The notes under the pieces: generated by a model
What the model saw: the letters and a program-made list of their open reading frames with translations, nothing else
The model's database searches: none
What the model was told of the DNA's origin: nothing
Translations under genes and position numbers: made by a program
Assembly: GCA_030152675.1 (NCBI GenBank)
Contig: JASLIY010000191.1
Location: 1 to 12,363 of the forward strand
Reading direction: 5' to 3'
Length of the DNA: 12,363 bases
From: Acinetobacter sp.
GTDB lineage: Bacteria > Pseudomonadota > Gammaproteobacteria > Pseudomonadales > Moraxellaceae
Shown: in pieces, positions 6,776-12,363 of the stretch
Position numbering within the stretch: the first letter of the stretch is position 1
How the letters are laid out: each line of letters opens with the position of its first letter

Positions 6776-8113
6776 ATGCAACTCATCGATAAAAAACGTA
6801 GAAGCGTTAATTTAAGCCCACCGAGTTTGCTCGCACTGGGCTTTCTCAGCTTTATTCTACTCGGCACGATATTGCTTAAACTGCCTTTTGCACATCAAGG
6901 TGAGCTGAGCTGGATGAATGCTTTCTTTACCGCGACCTCTGCCGTCACCATTACCGGTCTCTCGGTCGTTAATGTCGGCGACGCCTATACCGTATTTGGC
7001 AAAGTGGTGGTGATGCTGCTGATCCAATGCGGTGGGCTGGGCTTTATGACCTTTGCCTTATTGGCCGTGATGAGTATCTCGCCCAAAATCGGACTCAAAC
7101 AACAGATCATGGCCCAAGAAACCATCGGCCAAACCAGTTTGTATAATGTCAAATTCACCGTCAAAGGGGTGTTTCTATATTCTTTGTTTTTTGAAAGTGT
7201 CGGCACGATAATTTTAACTCTGGCTTGGATGCCGCAGTATGACTTTCAGCATGCGGTATTTTATGCGATGTTTTATAGCGTCTCGGCATTTAACAATGGT
7301 GGGTTTTCTCTCTTCCCGAACAGTTTAATGAGTTTCTCGGGTCAGTATATGATCACCCTCACCATCAGTCTGCTGTATATGATCGGGGGCTTAGGCTTTT
7401 TGGTCTTGATGGATATTAAACGCACACGGCGTTGGAAAAAACTCAGCCCCAATAGCAAACTGGTGTTATGTACCATTGCTGGCCTGAATCTCTTTGCATT
7501 TATCGCGATTTGGTCGCTAGAAGCCAGTAATCCCCTGACCCTTGCCCCAATGTCACTTGGTGATCAAGCGTTGAATGCTTGGTTTCATGCCACGGTTCCG
7601 CGCTCCTCGGGTTTTAATAGTCTAGAGGTCGGAGATCTCAGCCATGCCTCGGCGTTGATCAGTATGTTTCTGATGTTTATCGGTGGTGGTTCATTAAGTA
7701 CCGCAGGCGGGATTAAAGTCGGGACTTTTATCATCGTGGTGTTGAGTGTGATTCAGTTCTTACGCCGCTCTGAAGAGCTGACTGTGTTTAATTATGCGAT
7801 CCCACAGCAAACCACCTTTAAGGCCTTGGCGGTGGTCTCGATCAGTTCTATCAGTATTTTTATCGGCTTCTTTGTGTTGTTGATCTTGGAACCAGAACAA
7901 CCGTTTATGGACTTATTGTTTGAGACCATTTCCGCGGCCTGTACCGTAGGACTGTCGCGTGGCGTGACCGATGAATTACAGCCGGCCAGCTTGTTTGTGT
8001 TGTGCATGTTGATGTTTGCTGGGCGTCTTGGCCCCTTAACCCTCGCCTATCTGATCGCGACACCGAAAAAGAGTCGACTACGACATCCAAGCACCGAAAT
8101 CCAGATTGGCTAG
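6776..8113 (+). CDS. ktrB: KtrB-type K+ transporter membrane subunit (TrkH/KtrB family)
   Basis: This 445-residue inner-membrane protein is of typical KtrB length. It has four membrane-pore-membrane repeats, each ending its pore loop in the single conserved filter glycine: TITGLS (58-63, Gly61), FNNGGFS (172-178, Gly176), RSSGFNS (276-282, Gly279) and TVGLS (390-394, Gly392). The glycine-rich intramembrane gate loop GGGSLSTAGGIKVG is at 303-316. KtrB dimers take up K+, usually driven by Na+, and sit on the KtrA ring. The third pore loop reads RSSGF where RTAGF is common, and the second NNGGF where NNAGF is common; the filter glycines remain. The C-terminus ends soon after the last helix with a short basic tail. 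No Shine-Dalgarno is visible before the ATG, so translation may rely on coupling to ktrA, 18 bases upstream. Confidence 0.93.
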   Translation: MQLIDKKRRSVNLSPPSLLALGFLSFILLGTILLKLPFAHQGELSWMNAFFTATSAVTITGLSVVNVGDAYTVFGKVVVMLLIQCGGLGFMTFALLAVMSISPKIGLKQQIMAQETIGQTSLYNVKFTVKGVFLYSLFFESVGTIILTLAWMPQYDFQHAVFYAMFYSVSAFNNGGFSLFPNSLMSFSGQYMITLTISLLYMIGGLGFLVLMDIKRTRRWKKLSPNSKLVLCTIAGLNLFAFIAIWSLEASNPLTLAPMSLGDQALNAWFHATVPRSSGFNSLEVGDLSHASALISMFLMFIGGGSLSTAGGIKVGTFIIVVLSVIQFLRRSEELTVFNYAIPQQTTFKALAVVSISSISIFIGFFVLLILEPEQPFMDLLFETISAACTVGLSRGVTDELQPASLFVLCMLMFAGRLGPLTLAYLIATPKKSRLRHPSTEIQIG

Positions 8114-8178
8114 TCTCGGCCTGTGCTGCAGATGGCTTGGGTTAGTGAAGTCGCTTTAGGTAGTTGGAATGAATACAA

Positions 8179-8210
8179 AAAAAATGGGGTCAATCATGAC
8201 CCCATTTTTT
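8179..8210. terminator. Strong bidirectional rho-independent terminator
   Basis: A perfect 14-bp inverted repeat, AAAAAATGGGGTCA (8179-8192) and TGACCCCATTTTTT (8197-8210), closes on the tetraloop ATCA. The stem is flanked by an A-run and a T-run, so it works on both strands. It sits midway between the convergent ends of ktrB (8113) and pldA (8259). Confidence 0.95.
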
Positions 8211-8258
8211 ATGATGAACTTTAGATCATCGACTTGATCGCAGCAGATCAGCGCCTGC

Positions 8259-9431
8259 TTAGAACCAATCCATCAAGGAAATACCTAAGCCGGCATAGGT
8301 GGCGCGATGATTGTAATCAATCATACTTTCACCATAGCCATCAAAGAGTTGGAAGTTACCACGTAACTTGCCTTTGATCGGGAATGACCAGTTAAATTGG
8401 GCTGCACCATGTGAGCGATCACCGCCACGCAGTGAGTGACGCAGCATCAAGGAGAAGTCATGCTCATTCCAACGATAGAAGGTGGTGATATCCCCACGCC
8501 CCATATAGTCTTTGATGTCTGGGTTATTGTCATCTTTAGCATCTTCGTCCATGCGATACCACGGACGGATCATCATCACAAAGTTGTCGCGTTCAAAGCC
8601 CAAGTTCAACATCACTCGGTTCCAACTACGTGATAGTGGATCGGAACGACCATTGGATTGGTGATTCAGGGTCAATCCCAATAGGCGGCCATTTAAACCC
8701 AAAAACTCATAATTGGTCCGAAAGATTAAACTCGCCTCAGGTTCATAGTTGGTCTCACGAAATGGACGTGATTCACGTGCGTTATACACCTGCCAACGTG
8801 AAGACTGCGTATAACCGAACCAAATATCTCCGTTATCCCCAAAGACATTGTCCCAAGCCTTGGTTTTTAGCGAGATCTGGAATTTGGCTTCGGTCGATTT
8901 TAGGGTTTGCTTATCATCTTCACCCACAGTGTTTTGTGGGTTGGGGCTGCTTGGCATTTCATTTTTCTTGCTGGTCCACATCGCTGGGAGTAAATACACC
9001 GGTTGATGGGCACGGATATTCCATGTGCCGAGTTTACTCTCCTCAGAAAGTTCCCAACGTTTATCCAGCAACGAAGAATTGGGGTCAAACTTCGGCCCCT
9101 CCAGTGCAAACAATGAATTCAGTTTGCCACTGATATTGGCTTTCAGGCTGGCCGGTTCAGTCGGCTCAACATCAACAACCTCAATTTCTTTGGCTGCTTG
9201 GCGCTCTGAGACCAAAGCCGAACGCTGCTCCTCAGGGACTTTAAACAATGTATCGTAACAGTCCAAGCGATCTGAATTGGTTTCTAGTGCTGCACACGCT
9301 TGCGGCGTGCTCGGACTGATCAAGGCTGTTGCTGTTGTCTCGTCCGCAAATGCAAGTGACACCCCTGATAAACTGAGCATCGGAATGATGCTCAAGTTTA
9401 AGGCTGTGCGTTCAAAAAATTTGAACGACAT
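8259..9431 (-). CDS. pldA: Outer-membrane phospholipase A (PldA/OMPLA) with N-terminal extension
   Basis: This 390-residue outer-membrane enzyme hydrolyses acyl chains of phospholipids misplaced in the outer leaflet and helps keep outer-membrane asymmetry. Residues 1-29 are a signal peptide with a likely cut after AFA. The C-terminal beta-barrel (about 180-390) carries the whole active site: His257 and Ser259 in NHQSNGRSDPLSRSWNR, and Asn271, with the spacing of E. coli His142, Ser144 and Asn156. Calcium-ligand equivalents Ser221, Arg262 and Ser267 are present. The protein ends in Trp-Phe, a normal barrel-insertion signal. Between signal and barrel lies an extension of about 100 residues not found in E. 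coli PldA, with a two-cysteine motif CAAL...RLDCYD (46-60). The start at 9431 is chosen because GGAG (9438-9441) is six bases upstream; an ATG four codons earlier (9443) has no such site. The gene follows the peptidase by 18 bases. Confidence 0.93.
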   Translation of the reverse strand: MSFKFFERTALNLSIIPMLSLSGVSLAFADETTATALISPSTPQACAALETNSDRLDCYDTLFKVPEEQRSALVSERQAAKEIEVVDVEPTEPASLKANISGKLNSLFALEGPKFDPNSSLLDKRWELSEESKLGTWNIRAHQPVYLLPAMWTSKKNEMPSSPNPQNTVGEDDKQTLKSTEAKFQISLKTKAWDNVFGDNGDIWFGYTQSSRWQVYNARESRPFRETNYEPEASLIFRTNYEFLGLNGRLLGLTLNHQSNGRSDPLSRSWNRVMLNLGFERDNFVMMIRPWYRMDEDAKDDNNPDIKDYMGRGDITTFYRWNEHDFSLMLRHSLRGGDRSHGAAQFNWSFPIKGKLRGNFQLFDGYGESMIDYNHRATYAGLGISLMDWF

Positions 9432-9437
9432 AATATT

Positions 9438-9441
9438 CTCC
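9438..9441 (-). promoter_or_regulatory. Ribosome binding site deciding the pldA start
   Basis: GGAG on the minus strand lies six bases before the ATG at 9429-9431. It overlaps the upstream in-frame ATG (9441-9443), so the ribosome most likely starts at the downstream codon. The site lies in the 18-base gap after the peptidase stop, consistent with translation of a shared mRNA. Confidence 0.65.
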
Positions 9442-9449
9442 ATCGTCGA

Positions 9450-12363
9450 TTATTTGACGTGTTTAATCTCAAAACCCAACTGAATGAGTGCGTCTTTTTT
9501 ACTTACTGGCGCAACCACCGCCTTGACGGGATTTTGATCAATTAAATATTGTTTTGCAACATTTTTAATGTCTTGCAAAGTCACATTTAATAATCGCTCA
9601 CGCATTGCCTTTCTAAACGCTGGGGTACGGTCATGTAATAAGGCATAGCAAGCCGTAATCGCTTCACCGGCTGGAGAACCGGGTTTGTCCATGCTCGACA
9701 CCAAGCCCAAGATGGATTCTTCGAGTTGATAAGCATGTTGTTCCGTGTTGAGTAACCAATCAATACTGGCTTCAAAGTCTTGGAAAGTCTCCGCCAGACG
9801 TGGATCACGATAGCTATAGAAACGAAAAGCACAGGCATTGCCGTCATAGCTTGCTCCACCGCCATAAGCCCCGCCTTTTTCACGAATCGCACTATGCAAG
9901 AAACCATTGCGTAGATAGCCTCCGAGAACCATCAATGCCGCAGCATCGGGATGGCTAATGTCGACCGCTGCATAAGCAGATGCACAGAACTGGACATTGG
10001 ACTGGATCAACCAAGCCTGATCTAAATTGCTTTGCGCTTGATTGGCTTGATCAGGGTTGCATGGCAATGCTTGTGGTGCCTCACCAATGTCGAGTGTATT
10101 CCAAGCCTCTTGGATCTGTTCGATCAAGTTTTCAGAATGATGTTCTTCACACACCAACAGGAACTGTTTCGGTGCATGCAATAAGGCTTGATGGATCGAC
10201 TTTAGCGCTTCGATCAATTGGGTATAGGCTTGTTCATCGCCTTCGATTTGATCGAGTAAATCGGACAACCAATTTAGTGCAGGTAGGCCAGTATTGTTAT
10301 AATCACGGCGCGCCAAAGCACTCATCTGACGTGAAGCGGTTTGCATCGCATAGCTATGCCCTGCACCAGAGAGGCGTGAGGCCCAGCGGGTTTTGCGTTG
10401 TTGCAACAACTCAATGATGCGATCTTTTTCATCAAAGCGCAGTTGTTCGAACGCCAACTTCAATAACCCAATCGCGTCGAATTTATCGGCCAATGATTTG
10501 GTGGTCAGGGTTAACCAAGCACTGATTTTGCTGTTGTCGTCCAACTTACTGCGCAATGAAGCGCCCATGCCTAGGCCACCAGTCACTGCAGTTTGTAGGT
10601 TTTGGAAACTGAGATAATCATATTCACCCGCCCCAACCTCACCCATCAAGATCGGCAACAAATTGAAGTATGGTGACTGAACCACCGCATCTGGCAACTC
10701 AATAATCACTTGTTGGTAGTAAATACCGTTCGTACCGGCATGGTACAGATTCAACGGCGTATCGACGCGGTTGCAAATGATTTCCCGCAACTGGCCTTGT
10801 GCAATCGCCAACTCGACTGGAATATCTTCCAAGCCCACTTTCGGCAATAGATCCAAGTCATCCGCTGTTTCTTGACGCTGTTTTAGTGCTTCGGTTTGTT
10901 GTCTAATCTCAGCTTTGTCGGCTTCGCTCAAGCTCGCGCCAATCGCTGCCAAACGTGCCTGCTCCGCAGCAGCTTCTGCAGCGGATTTGTTGGCATCTGG
11001 CACCAAGGTCAATTGCACGCGATGTGGATTGTCAATCAAATGCGTTTGGATCAGGTTAGACAGCCACATTGGGTCTTGGAGTTCCAATTTCACTTGTTCA
11101 ATCGCGGCATCCACATCCCAAACATCCACTGGATCGCTATGATGAATCGCGCTACTCAAACCATTTAGAATCAAGCTTAAACCATAAGGTGTACCATCAC
11201 CGCCGATCTCACGTTGATGCAATTCGATCTGATGCATAATCGCATCGACCATCGCAGGATCAACTGGCTGAGCCGCCATTTGCTGTAGAACCTTGAACAC
11301 ACCAGCTTTAAACTCAGCAGCATGTTCAGCATTCGATCCCTGCACCCCACAGAAGAAGGTCATTTCATAATTAGAATCGTCCACACCCATGATCGGACCG
11401 GTCGACTGTGCATAACCACAGGTTTCAAGATAATGACGGAGCGGAGATGCTGAGTTTTCTAATAACACGCCTTCAACCAAGCGCATGCCGAGACGTAGTT
11501 TGATATCACTGGCTTGTGGCAACAACCATGCGATTAAGTGATAGGTCTTATCACTCAAGTCATCGGCATCAACTGCATAGCTTTCAGTCACGTCAATCGG
11601 TGCTGCAAGACGTTGTTCTGGGACTGAATATAAGGTCTCACCTTGGGTGAAGTTTTTCAGCGCAAGTTCTTCAAATTGGCTTTGCAATTCAAAAGCAGTT
11701 TGATTACCAAAGGTCATAAATACGGCATTACTCGGATGGTAATGCGAGCGATAGAAGCTCAACAACTCCTCATAGCTCAGGTCGGGAATATCTTTGGGAT
11801 CACCACCAGAGTTGTAGTGATACGTGGTTTTTGGAAAGAGGTGATGTGCTAACTGATGGTAAAGCTGATCCGAAGGTGAGCTCATGGCACCTTTCATTTC
11901 ATTGAAGACCACGCCTTTATAGACTGGTTGATCATCTTCAAGCTCAATGCGAATCCCCTCTTGGGCAAAATCCAGCGGATTGAGATTGGCCGCAAAGGCA
12001 GCATCCAAATACACTTCAAGCAAGTTGTTAAAATCTTTTTTATTCTGGGTCGCAAATGGATAGGCCGTCCAATCTGCCGCGGTAAAAGCGTTCATGAAAG
12101 TGTTTAAAGAACGACGGATCATCAAAAAGAATGGATCGCGCACAGGGAATTTTTTAGAACCACACAGCGCGGTATGTTCAAGAATATGCGCCTCACCTTT
12201 CGAATCCATCGGTTGGGTGCGGAAGGCGACTAAAAATACGTTTTCATCATGATCGGTGGCAAGGTGATAATGCACTGCACCCGTGACTTTATGTTTATAT
12301 TCGGAGACTAAAATATCAAGGGCTTCAACATGGTGTTGACGTACCAACTGAAACGCAGGATGT
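9450..12363 (-). CDS. M16C-family zinc metallopeptidase (PreP/Cym1-like), 5' end beyond the window
   Basis: The frame stays open to the right edge, reading HPAFQLVRQHH; the TTG at 12345-12347 is Leu within this run, so the real start lies outside. Numbered from that Leu, 965 residues are seen, close to the full length of about 970-1000 for M16C enzymes. The inverted zinc motif HILEH is at 54-58 (ligands His54 and His58, base Glu57), with the third ligand probably Glu150 in FNEMKGA. The C-terminal half carries the substrate-binding stretch REKGGAYGGGASYDG (822-836). An Ala/Glu/Lys-rich helical hinge (about 452-497) joins the two halves, as in PreP, where they close like a clamshell around unfolded peptides. 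Members degrade short peptides such as cleaved targeting sequences; the bacterial substrate is not known to me. No signal peptide can be judged. It lies directly upstream of pldA and is probably in the same operon. Confidence 0.92.
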   Translation of the reverse strand, partial: HPAFQLVRQHHVEALDILVSEYKHKVTGAVHYHLATDHDENVFLVAFRTQPMDSKGEAHILEHTALCGSKKFPVRDPFFLMIRRSLNTFMNAFTAADWTAYPFATQNKKDFNNLLEVYLDAAFAANLNPLDFAQEGIRIELEDDQPVYKGVVFNEMKGAMSSPSDQLYHQLAHHLFPKTTYHYNSGGDPKDIPDLSYEELLSFYRSHYHPSNAVFMTFGNQTAFELQSQFEELALKNFTQGETLYSVPEQRLAAPIDVTESYAVDADDLSDKTYHLIAWLLPQASDIKLRLGMRLVEGVLLENSASPLRHYLETCGYAQSTGPIMGVDDSNYEMTFFCGVQGSNAEHAAEFKAGVFKVLQQMAAQPVDPAMVDAIMHQIELHQREIGGDGTPYGLSLILNGLSSAIHHSDPVDVWDVDAAIEQVKLELQDPMWLSNLIQTHLIDNPHRVQLTLVPDANKSAAEAAAEQARLAAIGASLSEADKAEIRQQTEALKQRQETADDLDLLPKVGLEDIPVELAIAQGQLREIICNRVDTPLNLYHAGTNGIYYQQVIIELPDAVVQSPYFNLLPILMGEVGAGEYDYLSFQNLQTAVTGGLGMGASLRSKLDDNSKISAWLTLTTKSLADKFDAIGLLKLAFEQLRFDEKDRIIELLQQRKTRWASRLSGAGHSYAMQTASRQMSALARRDYNNTGLPALNWLSDLLDQIEGDEQAYTQLIEALKSIHQALLHAPKQFLLVCEEHHSENLIEQIQEAWNTLDIGEAPQALPCNPDQANQAQSNLDQAWLIQSNVQFCASAYAAVDISHPDAAALMVLGGYLRNGFLHSAIREKGGAYGGGASYDGNACAFRFYSYRDPRLAETFQDFEASIDWLLNTEQHAYQLEESILGLVSSMDKPGSPAGEAITACYALLHDRTPAFRKAMRERLLNVTLQDIKNVAKQYLIDQNPVKAVVAPVSKKDALIQLGFEIKHVK

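Noticed and set aside
8630..9133. 167-codon forward open frame opposite pldA
   Set aside because: It is antisense to a gene with an intact active site and signal peptide, has no plausible ribosome binding site, and its translation (rich in Trp, His, Pro, Arg) resembles no protein family.
12345..12347. TTG as the start of the M16C peptidase
   Set aside because: The same frame stays open through the right edge and reads HPAFQ before this codon, matching the expected continuation of the family's N-terminus. No Shine-Dalgarno precedes the TTG, so it is an internal leucine and the gene is cut by the window.

Overview
The window looks like a chromosomal segment of a gammaproteobacterium of the Moraxellaceae, most likely Acinetobacter or a close relative. 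The pointers are a long PutA without an N-terminal ribbon-helix-helix domain, paired with a divergent Lrp/AsnC regulator, an outer-membrane phospholipase A with a long N-terminal extension, and a large M16C (PreP/Cym1-like) peptidase. This assignment comes from protein style and gene set, not from a database search. It is ordinary, densely coded core sequence with no mobile element, CRISPR array, rRNA or tRNA gene that I can see.

Layout, left to right. Bases 1-63 hold the tail of a forward gene of unknown identity, followed by a bidirectional terminator. An Lrp/AsnC-family regulator (176-673, minus) is divergent from putA (804-4568, plus), the bifunctional proline dehydrogenase / glutamate-semialdehyde dehydrogenase. 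Their 130-bp shared upstream region carries a perfect 9-bp inverted repeat, the best candidate for the regulator's binding site. After putA come a hairpin and a five-unit heptamer tandem repeat. Two minus-strand genes (4706-5257 and 5377-5919) follow. They encode diverged paralogues of a protein family I do not recognise and are the least explained part of the window. Divergent from them is a two-gene K+ uptake operon, ktrA (6101-6757) and ktrB (6776-8113). It ends at a strong bidirectional terminator shared with the convergent minus-strand unit made of an M16C metallopeptidase gene (9450 to beyond the right edge) and pldA (8259-9431).

How the parts work together. The left block is a proline-catabolism module in which the Lrp-type protein probably senses proline and switches on putA, because PutA here lacks its own repressor domain. 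The Ktr block supplies regulated K+ uptake, with KtrA as the cytosolic nucleotide-binding ring on the KtrB channel-like membrane subunit. The peptidase and pldA are separated by only 18 bases and are likely cotranscribed, although their known biochemical roles (peptide degradation and outer-membrane phospholipid hydrolysis) have no established link. No gene-free stretch exceeds 300 bases. I found no convincing new multi-gene system. The paralogous unknown pair, the PldA N-terminal extension and the putA control region are the points most worth following.
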